NCBI GenBank assembly: GCA_963921335.3
Contig: CAWUFC020000001.1
Coordinates: 1,054,001-1,118,000, forward strand
Length of the DNA stretch: 64,000 nucleotides
Direction: 5' to 3'
DNA from: CAWUFC02 sp963921335
GTDB taxonomy: Bacteria; Pseudomonadota; Gammaproteobacteria; Pseudomonadales; Halieaceae
Part shown: one piece after another, positions 17,675 to 27,477 of the stretch
Layout of the letters: each line of letters starts with the position of its first letter
Numbering within the stretch: the stretch's first letter is position 1
Program-made: the position numbers and the translations under genes
Notes under the pieces: generated by a model
What the model was told of the DNA's origin: nothing
The model's database searches: none
What the model saw: only the letters and a program-made list of their open reading frames with translations

Positions 17675-18835
17675 GTGAACGTTCTGCACGTGTACCGCAC
17701 GTTTTTCCCCGACACCCAGGGCGGCCTGGAAGAGGTCATTCGACAGATTTGTCTGAATGCGGCTCCCCACGGTGTAAACAGCCGGGTATTTGCCCTTAGC
17801 CGCGATCCGCAGCCGCGCGAGGTTGAGGTGGACGGCATTGAGGTCGTGCGCGTTAAGCAAAATCTCGAAATCGCTTCCAATGGTTTTACGCTTGGCGGTC
17901 TGGGGGAATTTCGGCGGCAGGTACTGTGGGCGGACGTTGTGCATTACCACTTTCCATGGCCGTTTGCTGACCTGATGTATTTGCTGCGGGGCAGCGACAC
18001 CACCAGTATCGTCACTTATCATTCGGACATTGTCAGGCAGAAACTGCTGCAGGTAGTTTATCGCCCGCTGATGAACGAGTTTCTGCAGCGGGCGCAACGG
18101 ATTGTCGCCACCTCGCCCAATTACTACGCCACCAGCGATGTATTGAGCAGATTCAGCGACAAGGTAGATATTATTCCAATCGGCATTGATGAAGCGTCCT
18201 ATCCGCGTGCTATTGCTCCGCAGATCATGGAGCGTGTGCGTCAGGAATATGGTGAGGGCTTTTTTTTATTCGTGGGCGTGCTGCGCTATTACAAGGGTCT
18301 GCACATCCTGCTGGATGCCATCAAAGACGCCAGCTATAAGGTGGTGATCGTCGGGTCTGGCCCGGTTGAGGCCGAACTGAAGCGGCAAGCGCATGCCCTG
18401 GGTCTGGAAAACGTGGTGTTTGGTGGCTACGTCGATGATGACACCAAAATGGCGTTGTTCGAGCTGTGTCGTGGGGTGGTGTTTCCCTCGTATCTTCGTT
18501 CCGAGGCATTCGGCGTGACTTTGCTGGAAGGGGCGATGTGCGGTAAGCCGCTGCTGTCGGCCGAAGTGGGGTCGGGTACCAGCCATATTAATATTGATGG
18601 AGAAACCGGCTATGTGGTGCCACCCGGTTGTCCGCAGGCTTTGCGAGAAGCTCTCGACCGGCTCTATTACAACCCCTTGCGAGCTCGGGAAATGGGTGAG
18701 GCGGCACGACAGCGTTACCAGGCCTTGTTCACCGGTAAACTCATGGGTGAGCGCTATGTCGAAGTGTATCGGCGCACGCTGCTGCAGGAGAATGCACGCC
18801 TGAACACCCTGCCCGAGTCGGCGGGTCACGGTTAG
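17675..18835 (+). CDS. Family 4 (GT4) glycosyltransferase
   Basis: This 386-residue protein starts at GTG, with GGAGG 4 nt upstream. It has the GT-B fold of GT4 enzymes: an N-terminal acceptor domain opening with MNVLHVYRTFFPDTQGGLEE (Gly-Gly loop) and a C-terminal nucleotide-sugar domain with FVGVLRYYKGLHILLDAI, VIVGSGP and the donor-binding SEAFGVTLLEGAMCGKPLL (E-x7-E signature). It probably adds a mannose or similar sugar to a lipid-linked glycan at the inner face of the membrane. Donor and acceptor cannot be read from sequence. It leads a three-gene operon with 3-nt spacing to the next gene. In S-layer bacteria such enzymes often build the polysaccharide that anchors the layer, which fits the neighbouring locus. 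Confidence 0.88.
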   Translation: MNVLHVYRTFFPDTQGGLEEVIRQICLNAAPHGVNSRVFALSRDPQPREVEVDGIEVVRVKQNLEIASNGFTLGGLGEFRRQVLWADVVHYHFPWPFADLMYLLRGSDTTSIVTYHSDIVRQKLLQVVYRPLMNEFLQRAQRIVATSPNYYATSDVLSRFSDKVDIIPIGIDEASYPRAIAPQIMERVRQEYGEGFFLFVGVLRYYKGLHILLDAIKDASYKVVIVGSGPVEAELKRQAHALGLENVVFGGYVDDDTKMALFELCRGVVFPSYLRSEAFGVTLLEGAMCGKPLLSAEVGSGTSHINIDGETGYVVPPGCPQALREALDRLYYNPLRAREMGEAARQRYQALFTGKLMGERYVEVYRRTLLQENARLNTLPESAGHG

Positions 18836-18838
18836 TCA

Positions 18839-19939
18839 GTGCGAATTGCCGTTGATGCCAGACCCCTGGCCCATCCCCATACTGGTATCGGTCGCTACAC
18901 AGAGTCGCTGTTAAAACGATTGGTGCAGTCAGGCCATCAGTGGTTTCTATACTCTGATCGTGCCATCACCCCGCGTTTTGACTACGACGACCATGTGCAA
19001 AAGCGCACCGGCAATAATCGACCCGGCAGCCCCTTCAGTGTGTTGTACAGCCAGATGGTGTTCTCACGCTGGGCGCGTGGGGATTGTGTCGATCTGTTTT
19101 GGTCACCCCGTCATCATTTGCCGCTGCGCTTGCCTCGCGGCGTGCGCAGCGTGGTGACGGTGCATGATCTTGTCTGGCAACGTTTTCCCGAGACCATGGC
19201 TGGTGCAAATCGATTGCTGGAGCGGCTGCTGATGGGGCCATCCCTGCGCAGTGCTGAGCGTATTATTTGCGTGTCTGATTTTACCCATAGCGAAGTGTCT
19301 CACTTTTATCCGCAACTCAATGATCGTTGTCGGGTGGTGCACGAGGCTGCCGAGGCGCTCAGTGAGAGCCAGGAGCAAAGCACCCCGATCCCGCAGCAAC
19401 CCTTCCTGTTGTTCGTGGGTACGCTGGAACCGCGCAAGAATCTGCCACGCCTGCTACAGGCCTTTGCGAGGCTGGTTCAGGAAACTGATTTGCAGCATCA
19501 ATTGCTGATAGTGGGTGCCCAGGGGTGGGGGCAGGATGATATTCCCGCGCTTGTTAGGCAACACGGTTTGCTCGATCGTGTGCAATTGCGCGGACGCATT
19601 AGTGACACCGAATTACAGGCACTCTACCCGGCAGCCACCGCGCTGCTAATGCCCTCTGTTTACGAGGGATTTGGGCTACCTGCGCTTGAGGCGATGGGCC
19701 ACGGCGTGCCAGTAATGGCCGGGCGAGCAGGTGCCTTGCCAGAAGTGGTTGGAGCTGGTGGAGTGCTGGTAGATCCGCTCTCCGTGCAATCTATGTTGAA
19801 TGGCATGCAGATGTTGTGTGCTGATGAGCGTGGGCGTGCAGAACTGGGGCGCAAAGCCCTTTTGCAGTCCCAACAGTTCAGCTGGGATCGCGCTGCAGAT
19901 GCGACGCTGGCCGTATTTGAAGAAGCGGGCAATTTGTGA
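18839..19939 (+). CDS. Family 4 (GT4) glycosyltransferase
   Basis: This 366-residue protein starts at GTG 3 nt after the previous stop. It is a GT4 enzyme of the mannosyltransferase type: an N-terminal MRIAVDARPL..TGIGRYTESLL, then FVGTLEPRKNLPRLLQAFARL and the donor loop MPSVYEGFGLPALEAMGHGVPV with E-x7-E. It is probably the second sugar transfer in the same glycan pathway as the upstream GT4. Its last codons overlap the start of the MFS gene by 4 nt, so the three genes should be co-translated. Substrate is unknown. Confidence 0.88.
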   Translation: MRIAVDARPLAHPHTGIGRYTESLLKRLVQSGHQWFLYSDRAITPRFDYDDHVQKRTGNNRPGSPFSVLYSQMVFSRWARGDCVDLFWSPRHHLPLRLPRGVRSVVTVHDLVWQRFPETMAGANRLLERLLMGPSLRSAERIICVSDFTHSEVSHFYPQLNDRCRVVHEAAEALSESQEQSTPIPQQPFLLFVGTLEPRKNLPRLLQAFARLVQETDLQHQLLIVGAQGWGQDDIPALVRQHGLLDRVQLRGRISDTELQALYPAATALLMPSVYEGFGLPALEAMGHGVPVMAGRAGALPEVVGAGGVLVDPLSVQSMLNGMQMLCADERGRAELGRKALLQSQQFSWDRAADATLAVFEEAGNL

Positions 19940-21186
19940 CGGCGACCGTGCGCGAAGCCTTGTTGAACCCCCGTATGCTGATCTGCATCTTCACGGGTTT
20001 TGTTTCTGGCCTGCCGTTTCTCCTGCTCATTCATATGCTGCCTGCCTGGCTGAAAGATCACGAGGTCAGCCTGACTGACATCGCTTTGTTTTCGCTGATT
20101 GGCTTGCCCTATGTCTGGAAGTTTCTGTGGGCGCCGATCATGGATCGCTATGTACCCCCTTTCCTGGGGCGGCGTCGGGGCTGGATGCTGATTACCCAGG
20201 TGGCGCTGTTTCTTGTTATTGGGCTGATGGGCAGCTTTTCACCGCGTGATGCTCTGGGCACCATTGCGTTGATAGCCCTGGCGGTCGCGTTTCTGAGCGC
20301 CAGTCAGGACATAGCGCTCGATGCCTTTCGCCGCGAAATTCTGCCAGATGAAGAGCTGGGTCTTGGCAACTCCATACATGTGACGGCCTATCGGGTAGCC
20401 GTGCTGGTGCCTGGTTCTTTAGGCCTGATTCTGGCGGACCATTTGCCATGGGCACTGGTGTTCTGGATCGTAGCGGCGTTCATGTTGCTAGGAACGGGCA
20501 TGAGCATTGTGGTGAGCGAGCCTAAATCAGAGCTGCCACCCGCAGCCGGGTTTAAAGAGGCGGTGGTTGGTCCGTTTCGTGAATATCTCAACCGCAGGGG
20601 CTGGTCGCAATTGCTGTTGGTGCTCAGTTTTCTTGTGCTCTACAAACTGGGTGACAGTATGGCCACTGCGCTGTCGACACCTTTCTACATGGATCTCGGA
20701 TTCACGAAATCTGATATCGGGGTGGTGGCCAAGAACGCTGCACTCTGGCCTTCGATCATCGGTGGTTTGTTTGGCGGCGTGCTGATGCTGAAGCTGGGCA
20801 TTAACCGTGCCTTGTGGTTGTTTGGGCTGGTGCAGCTGGTGAGCATTTTCGGATTTGCGATTCTGGCCGAGGCAGGCCCAGTACTGTGGTTGCTGGCCGC
20901 TGTGATTGCCTTTGAGTACCTGGGGGTGGGGTTGGGTACGGCCGCCTTTATCGCCTTTATTGCCCGTGAAACCAGCAAGCAGTATGCGGCGACCCAATTG
21001 GCGCTTTTTACGGCTCTAACCGCCGTGCCGCGTACCTTTGTCAATGCCACTACCGGTTGGATCGTCGAGTCGGTGGGATGGACCGAGTTTTTCCTGTTGT
21101 GTGCCTTGCTGGCGTTGCCGGGTATGGCACTGCTCTACTGGGTTGCCCCTTGGTCCGGCGATAAACACGGTCATACCCGGGTCTGA
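19936..21186 (+). CDS. AmpG-like major facilitator permease
   Basis: This is a 416-residue protein with about 12 membrane segments. AmpG-type features are a short cytoplasmic N-terminus, WAPIMDRY followed by a basic GRRRGW loop, and SASQDIALDAFRREIL, which matches the QDIxxDAxR signature of muropeptide permeases. AmpG imports GlcNAc-anhydro-muropeptides for cell-wall recycling. The length is that of the short AmpG forms, without C-terminal extra segments. It starts with GTG overlapping the stop of the glycosyltransferase gene (GTGA), so it is translationally coupled. That pairing is unusual for a recycling permease and leaves open transport of another glycan. The stop codon lies within the first unit of a 21-bp tandem repeat. 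Confidence 0.8.
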   Translation: MTATVREALLNPRMLICIFTGFVSGLPFLLLIHMLPAWLKDHEVSLTDIALFSLIGLPYVWKFLWAPIMDRYVPPFLGRRRGWMLITQVALFLVIGLMGSFSPRDALGTIALIALAVAFLSASQDIALDAFRREILPDEELGLGNSIHVTAYRVAVLVPGSLGLILADHLPWALVFWIVAAFMLLGTGMSIVVSEPKSELPPAAGFKEAVVGPFREYLNRRGWSQLLLVLSFLVLYKLGDSMATALSTPFYMDLGFTKSDIGVVAKNAALWPSIIGGLFGGVLMLKLGINRALWLFGLVQLVSIFGFAILAEAGPVLWLLAAVIAFEYLGVGLGTAAFIAFIARETSKQYAATQLALFTALTAVPRTFVNATTGWIVESVGWTEFFLLCALLALPGMALLYWVAPWSGDKHGHTRV

Positions 21187-21234
21187 CCCCGCTTCAGCGG
21201 ACTCTGACCCCGCTTCAGCGGACTCTGACCCCAG
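21182..21234. repeat. 21-bp tandem repeat with TCTGACCCC core
   Basis: Two exact copies of a 21-bp unit (21182-21202 and 21203-21223) are followed by a partial third (21224-21234). Each unit has the core TCTGACCCC and a small CCGC-TTCA-GCGG hairpin. The array overlaps the stop codon of the permease gene and separates it from the convergent gene ending at 21245. The same core, as an inverted repeat, occurs at 55603-55641. Confidence 0.85.
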
Positions 21235-21244
21235 TTAAAGCTTT

Positions 21245-21562
21245 TTAGGCATCCCAGCCGAACTGATCCAACTTCACTTTCCCGGAAAGGGTAAATTCGA
21301 CGCCCTCGGCCTCAAGCCGGTGGCGCTGTGTTTTCGCGCTGCTGGAGTCAGGGGGTAAAGAGATTTTGCCCTGGCTATTTAGAACCCGGTGCCAGGGTAG
21401 GTTGCTGCCTTTGGGCAGGTCGCGCAACGTATGCCCCACCTGCCGAGCACCGCGTCCAAGCCCTGCCAGCCTTGCTACCTGACCGTAACTGGCCACCTTG
21501 CCCGGGGGAATAGCAGCCACCACCTGCCAGATACGCTCTCTTGCAGACAGTGGCTCATTCAT
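21245..21562 (-). CDS. Alkyltransferase-like protein (ATL), MGMT family DNA-damage sensor
   Basis: This is a 105-residue protein with only the DNA-binding domain of O6-alkylguanine-DNA alkyltransferase. The helix-turn-helix region (IPPGKVASYGQVARLAGLGRGARQVG) is present, and the usual PCHRV active site reads PWHRV, the Trp-for-Cys change that defines ATL proteins. ATLs bind O6-alkylguanine without repairing it and hand the lesion to nucleotide excision repair. The gene begins 6 nt after the stop of the upstream SDR gene on the same strand, so the two share a transcript. Confidence 0.92.
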   Translation of the reverse strand: MNEPLSARERIWQVVAAIPPGKVASYGQVARLAGLGRGARQVGHTLRDLPKGSNLPWHRVLNSQGKISLPPDSSSAKTQRHRLEAEGVEFTLSGKVKLDQFGWDA

Positions 21563-21568
21563 CAGTGC

Positions 21569-22330
21569 TTAGAGGCGAATGCCACCGTCGATCTCGAAGA
21601 CGCGGCCGGTGACGTAGTCGTTCTCGAAAATAAATGCCACGGTTTGGGCAATTTCGTCGGGGGTGCCCATGCGACCCAGGGGAATCTGGGCTTCCATTTT
21701 CGCGAGCGCTTCCGGCTTCATACTGGCAACCATGTCAGTAGCGATAAAGCCAGGTGCGATGGCGCCGGTGCGAATACCGTAGCGCGCCAGTTCCTTGGCC
21801 CAGGTGACAGCCATGGTGGCGACACCGGCTTTGGCGGCTGAGTAGTTGGTTTGACCCATATTGCCAGCGCGGGATACGGAGGAAATGTTGACGATCACAC
21901 CCGGTGTGCCGAGTTCAATGAACTTGGTAGCCGCCTCGCGGCCGCACAGGAAGACTCCGGTCAGGTTCACATCGATCACTGCCTGCCATTCCGCCAGGCT
22001 CATCTTTTTGACGATCTCGCCGTCTTTTACTTTCAGCAGCAAGCCGTCCCGCAGTATGCCCGCATTATTAATCACGCCGTGCAGGCTGCCATAGTCTGCC
22101 ACGACCTGGTCGAACAGCTGGGTGACTTCATCTTCAGCAGCCACGTTGGCGATATAGCCTTTGCTTTCGCCGCCGGCCTCATTGCACAGGGCGGCGGTTT
22201 CATCCAGCTTTTCCTGGTTCAGGTCGACTAGTGCCAACTTGGCACCTCGAGCAGCGAGACCCACCGCAATGGCGCGGCCGAGGCCTTGTCCGCCACCGGT
22301 CACTACAACGACTTTATCTTTCAAATCCAT
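21569..22330 (-). CDS. Short-chain dehydrogenase/reductase, FabG-like
   Basis: This is a 253-residue classical SDR. It has the Rossmann cofactor loop TGGGQGLG (about 11-18), the NNAG motif, and the active site Ser followed by YSAAK, ending with the usual FEIDGGIRL. Asp in LALVDLN after beta-2 suggests NAD(H) preference. The family includes 3-oxoacyl-ACP reductases and many other ketoreductases. An insert (LLLKVKDGEIVKKM) after NNAGILRD is typical of one FabG-like subgroup in gammaproteobacteria. There are no fatty-acid genes beside it, so the substrate is open. It is first in a two-gene unit with the ATL gene. Confidence 0.88.
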   Translation of the reverse strand: MDLKDKVVVVTGGGQGLGRAIAVGLAARGAKLALVDLNQEKLDETAALCNEAGGESKGYIANVAAEDEVTQLFDQVVADYGSLHGVINNAGILRDGLLLKVKDGEIVKKMSLAEWQAVIDVNLTGVFLCGREAATKFIELGTPGVIVNISSVSRAGNMGQTNYSAAKAGVATMAVTWAKELARYGIRTGAIAPGFIATDMVASMKPEALAKMEAQIPLGRMGTPDEIAQTVAFIFENDYVTGRVFEIDGGIRL

Positions 22331-22441
22331 GTTGGAACTCCTGTTGGAAAGTCGCGCATCTTACCCAGAAGCCCGCAAAATTTACACCCGCTAGGAACCA
22401 CAGGGCCTTGTATTCGGGGTGGATGGCCTCATCATGTAATC

Positions 22442-22876
22442 ATGCAATGGATTATCTTTTTGTTCCCCTGGCTGGAGCTGTGGACACTGATTGAACTGGG
22501 CGGCGAAATTGATGGCTTTACAGCTGTTCTTTACGTGTTTGCCACCCTGGTTCTGGGGCTGAGCATGATCCGCGGACGCGGTATTGCCATCATGCGCGAA
22601 ATGCGCGAAATGCAACAACAGCAGGGCGGTCGCGTCATTATCGGCCCCCAGCTACTGGCAGATGAAACCGCCATTATCGGCAGTGGCCTGCTGCTTATGA
22701 TTCCCGGTCTGATTACCGACTTCCTGGCCCTGTTGTGCCTGATTGGCCCCCTGCGTCGGCGTTTACTGGCCCTTCTTGGGGTGCAAAAGCCCGAGCCGGT
22801 GGTGTCTTACGGCGAATCGACCAGCGAAACTGGTCCCCAGACCCTGGAAGGGGATTTTAGACGCATCGACGACTAA
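22442..22876 (+). CDS. fxsA: FxsA family inner-membrane protein
   Basis: This is a 144-residue membrane protein with three to four hydrophobic segments (MQWIIFLFPWLELWTLIELG; a TAVLYVFATLVLGL segment; GSGLLLMIPGLITDFLALLCLIGPLRRRL) and a hydrophilic C-terminal tail. The E. coli homologue, when overproduced, relieves F-plasmid exclusion of phage T7. The ATG at 22442 is used because the frame upstream lacks a hydrophobic start and the family begins at this point. Its place directly before groESL matches the E. coli gene order and supports the name. Confidence 0.9.
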   Translation: MQWIIFLFPWLELWTLIELGGEIDGFTAVLYVFATLVLGLSMIRGRGIAIMREMREMQQQQGGRVIIGPQLLADETAIIGSGLLLMIPGLITDFLALLCLIGPLRRRLLALLGVQKPEPVVSYGESTSETGPQTLEGDFRRIDD

Positions 22877-22954
22877 AAAGCCTTGAAAAGTCATATTTCC
22901 TGACTATGATTAGCATTCCCTTGGGGAGAGTGCTTAATATTTTCAGGATCCACC

Positions 22955-22980
22955 CTTGAATTCAGCCCCCACACCCCCAT
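22955..22980 (+). promoter_or_regulatory. Sigma-32 heat-shock promoter of groESL
   Basis: CTTGAA (22955-22960, in the context CCCTTGAA) and CCCCAT (22975-22980) are spaced 14 nt apart, matching the sigma-32 consensus. The start of groES lies 69 nt downstream. The same boxes and spacing occur before clpB at 58279-58304. Confidence 0.85.
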
Positions 22981-23049
22981 GAACACCTGCAGGTCAGGCT
23001 GCGTATCAGCCTGGCGGCAATAATTAACGTTTAGTGGAGATCAACACAA

Positions 23050-23340
23050 ATGAGCATCCGTCCGTTGTATGACCGCGTGGTCATCCGTCGCAATGAAGAG
23101 GAAGAAACCACTGCAGGCGGTATCCTGCTGCCCGGTTCAGCTAAGGAAAAGCCCAACCAGGGTGAAGTCGTAGCGGTTGGTGAGGGCAAAGTACTGGATA
23201 ACGGCGATACCCGTCCAGTCGCTGTAAAAGTGGGCGATACGGTCGTATTTGGCCAGTACGCTGGCAGCAACACCATCGAAATCGACGGCGAAGAGCTGAT
23301 CATCATGGGCGAGAGCGAAATCTTCGCCGTCGTCGAGTAA
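23050..23340 (+). CDS. groES: Co-chaperonin GroES
   Basis: This 96-residue protein is the standard GroES length. It shows the start MSIRPLYDRVVIRR, the mobile loop (EEETTAGGILLPGSAKEKP) that contacts GroEL, and the conserved VGDTVVFGQYAG segment. It caps the GroEL cavity during ATP-driven folding in the cytoplasm. GTGGAG lies before the ATG. It forms an operon with groEL 33 nt downstream, under the sigma-32 promoter at 22955-22980. Confidence 0.98.
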   Translation: MSIRPLYDRVVIRRNEEEETTAGGILLPGSAKEKPNQGEVVAVGEGKVLDNGDTRPVAVKVGDTVVFGQYAGSNTIEIDGEELIIMGESEIFAVVE

Positions 23341-23373
23341 GTCAAAGCGAATTTTTAGTAAAGGATATAGAAC

Positions 23374-25023
<1,650 letters not shown>

Positions 25024-25043
25024 GCTCGCTTACCCAAGCAATG

Positions 25044-25073
25044 AAAAAACCCCGCTCTATGCGGGGTTTTTTT
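25044..25073 (+). terminator. Rho-independent terminator of groESL
   Basis: The stem CCCCGC (25050-25055) pairs with GCGGGG (25061-25066) across the loop TCTAT, flanked by six A on the left and seven T on the right. It is 20 nt after the groEL stop and could work in both directions. Confidence 0.93.
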
Positions 25074-25158
25074 GCTTCGCAAGGAATGCAGCTTGCCGCT
25101 TACCCCGATTTTCGTTAGTTTCCCTGTTTCTAAATTTATCGCATTTCTGGTGACCTGA

Positions 25159-26685
25159 ATGAGTGATTGGACCTCTGGCTATGTAGCCGACATTAACTAC
25201 ACCCATGGCTATTATGAGGATATGAATCCGCTAAGAATCAAGCTCGCTTTTTTGCGTGCTGGATTGGCGGCTCCCCAAATCAGCAATGCATGTGAGCTGG
25301 GCTTCGGCTGGGGAATGAGCGTTAATCTGTACGCGGCTTCCTCGGAGGTGACCTGGCATGGCAATGACTTCAACCCTGCCCAGGCGGCTTTCGCCCGTCA
25401 GATGATGGACACGTCTGGGGCTGAGGGACTGTTGGTCGACGAAGCCTTTGATGAATTCTGCACGCGCGATGATCTTCCTGAATTTGACTACATTGCTCTG
25501 CACGGCATCTGGAGCTGGATTTCTGATGACAATCGGCAGGTGATTGTCGATTTTTTGCGGAAAAAACTGAAGGTAGGCGGTGTGTTGTACATCAGTTACA
25601 ACGCGCTGCCCGGTTTTGCGCCCTTTGTGCCGGTCCGGAATTTGATGTTTGAACATGTCCACCGCCATGGTAGCGCCGCATCGCTCAAAGAGCGGATCAC
25701 CGCGTCGGTCGGCTTTGCTCAACAGCTGATGGAGCTTAACCCCAGGTTTGGCGTGGCCAATCCGGGTATCGTTGATCGTCTGAAAGGCGTGGCAGACAAG
25801 CCGGCGGAATACCTTGCGCATGAGTACTTTAATACCGATTGGGAGCCCATGGATTTTGCGCAGATGAACGAATGGCTGGCTGATGCCAAGATGAGCTACG
25901 CCTGTTCTGCGAACTTTCATGATCACGTGCCAGTATTAAACCTCACCAAGGAACAGCAGGAATTTCTTGCGGCGATCGATGATCCTGTTATCCGCGAGAA
26001 CACTCGCGATTTGATCATGAACCAACAGTTTCGAAAGGATTACTGGGTGAAAGGTGGCAATGAGACCCGTGGTCTGGAATCCATTGAAATGCTCAAGCAG
26101 GAGCACGTGATTCTTATTCGCCCACTGGAGGATGTGAAATACAAAATCAATTTCAATGGTAAAGAAATCTCGTTGTCTGAGTCGGTTTATCGGCCCTTTG
26201 TTGAAGCGCTAGATGGCTACAGGGTTCGCAATATCGGTGACCTGGCGCAAGAAGTCGAAGCCAAGGGTATTTCCATTGGCCAGGTGTTCGAGGCGATGCT
26301 GGTGATGATCGGCTCGAATTATGTAAAGCCTGCTTATCCTGACGCGTCTGAGGAAGTGAAGGAGCGTTCTCGACGCATCAACGAAGCTATCTGCACTTAT
26401 GCCAGGAGTCATAACAAAATCAGTTTTCTGGCGAGCCCGGTTACCGCAGGGGGGCAGGTGGTGAGTCGCTTTGAACAGTTGTTCTTGCTGGCGCGTGCTG
26501 CCGGCATACCTGAATCACAGTGGGCCGAGTACGTGGTGGGCTTGTTATTCCCGCAGGGTGAGAAAATGGTTGTTGATGACAAGGTGTTGGAAACGCCGGA
26601 AGAGAACGTGAAAGCCATGCAGGACAATGTAGATCAGTTCGTTGAAAAACGCCTGCCGCTGCTGGAAAAGCTGGGCGTCGCCTGA
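25159..26685 (+). CDS. SAM-dependent methyltransferase with C-terminal methyltransferase regulatory domain
   Basis: This is a 508-residue soluble protein. The N-terminal class I methyltransferase domain has the SAM loop ACELGFGWGMSVNLYA (about 44-59), an acidic end of beta-2 (WHGNDFNPAQ) and FDYIALHGIWSWI. A middle and C-terminal part matches the methyltransferase regulatory domain family (about 230-330), with a winged-helix-like end. Members often lie in surface polysaccharide or lysine-methylation contexts; the target is unknown. The gene follows the groESL terminator and stands alone. The ATG has only a weak ribosome binding site, but the initial MSDWTSGYVADINYTHGYY agrees with family starts as I recall them. 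Confidence 0.8.
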   Translation: MSDWTSGYVADINYTHGYYEDMNPLRIKLAFLRAGLAAPQISNACELGFGWGMSVNLYAASSEVTWHGNDFNPAQAAFARQMMDTSGAEGLLVDEAFDEFCTRDDLPEFDYIALHGIWSWISDDNRQVIVDFLRKKLKVGGVLYISYNALPGFAPFVPVRNLMFEHVHRHGSAASLKERITASVGFAQQLMELNPRFGVANPGIVDRLKGVADKPAEYLAHEYFNTDWEPMDFAQMNEWLADAKMSYACSANFHDHVPVLNLTKEQQEFLAAIDDPVIRENTRDLIMNQQFRKDYWVKGGNETRGLESIEMLKQEHVILIRPLEDVKYKINFNGKEISLSESVYRPFVEALDGYRVRNIGDLAQEVEAKGISIGQVFEAMLVMIGSNYVKPAYPDASEEVKERSRRINEAICTYARSHNKISFLASPVTAGGQVVSRFEQLFLLARAAGIPESQWAEYVVGLLFPQGEKMVVDDKVLETPEENVKAMQDNVDQFVEKRLPLLEKLGVA

Positions 26686-26794
26686 CGCCCAACAATTAGC
26701 AGTTTATAAACACGGTCACTGCCTTTAAAATAGCCGCAGGCGTGAACGTTGCCGCAAAGCTTCTGACAACAACAAACCCGGTGGGGATAGACCT

Positions 26795-27412
26795 ATGACA
26801 ATGAAATTCATCTTTATGTGGGCGCACGTGCTATTCGGCATCGTCTGGATCGGCATGCTCTACTATTTCAACTTCGTGCAAACCGAGTACTTTAAAGAGG
26901 CCGAGGCAGACGCCAAAGCCGATGCCATGAAGAAGCTGGCACCGCGGGCGCTATGGTGGTTCCGCTGGGGTGCGATGTTCACGTTCCTCACCGGCCTGGT
27001 TCTGCTGTACGTGATTGGTGCACACAATCAGCTATTGGCGCAGCCGGTTATCTGGGTGGGCGCTACCTGCGGTATCCTGATGTTCCTGAACGTCTGGCTG
27101 ATTATTTGGCCTAACCAGCAAGTCGTGCTGGGCATGAAGGAAGGCGACGGTCCGGCCTCTGCAGCGAAAGCTGGTCTGGCCTCTCGTACCAATACGCTGC
27201 TGTCCGGTCCTATGCTGTTCGGCATGGTCGGTTCCAAGAACTTGTACATTGATGCCAGCCCGATAGGCATTTACCTGGCCCTGGGCATTATCGCTCTGAT
27301 TGAAGTTAACGCCCTGTTTGGTAAGACGGGTCCGATGACCTCGGTCAAAGGCGTGATTCACTGCAGCCTGGGCCTGGTGGCCGCGCTGTGGGCGATTCTG
27401 GTGTTTGTCTGA
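26795..27412 (+). CDS. Stand-alone PuuD-like (Urate_ox_N family) membrane protein
   Basis: This is a 205-residue integral membrane protein with about five to six transmembrane helices. MWAHVLFGIVWIGMLYYFNFVQ at the N-terminus, WFRWGAMFT and NVWLIIWPNQ match the membrane domain of bacterial urate hydroxylase PuuD. PuuD itself carries an extra cytochrome c domain, which is missing here, so this is the short stand-alone form. Conserved His (H11 and later) could bind heme. No purine catabolism genes are nearby, so urate oxidation is doubtful; a respiratory electron-transfer role is a guess. A hairpin follows at 27430-27456. Confidence 0.75.
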   Translation: MTMKFIFMWAHVLFGIVWIGMLYYFNFVQTEYFKEAEADAKADAMKKLAPRALWWFRWGAMFTFLTGLVLLYVIGAHNQLLAQPVIWVGATCGILMFLNVWLIIWPNQQVVLGMKEGDGPASAAKAGLASRTNTLLSGPMLFGMVGSKNLYIDASPIGIYLALGIIALIEVNALFGKTGPMTSVKGVIHCSLGLVAALWAILVFV

Positions 27413-27429
27413 GCGCATACTGCTAGTCG

Positions 27430-27456
27430 AAGGGGTTGGCTTGCCAACCCCTTTTA
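27430..27456. terminator. Palindromic terminator-like hairpin
   Basis: AAGGGGTTGGC (30-40) and GCCAACCCCTT (43-53 of the same line, 27430-27453) form an 11-bp inverted repeat with a TT centre, followed by TTA. It sits 18 nt after the PuuD-like stop, just before the next gene's start. Confidence 0.7.
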
Positions 27457-27477
27457 GTTTCTGGGTATAGGAAATAC

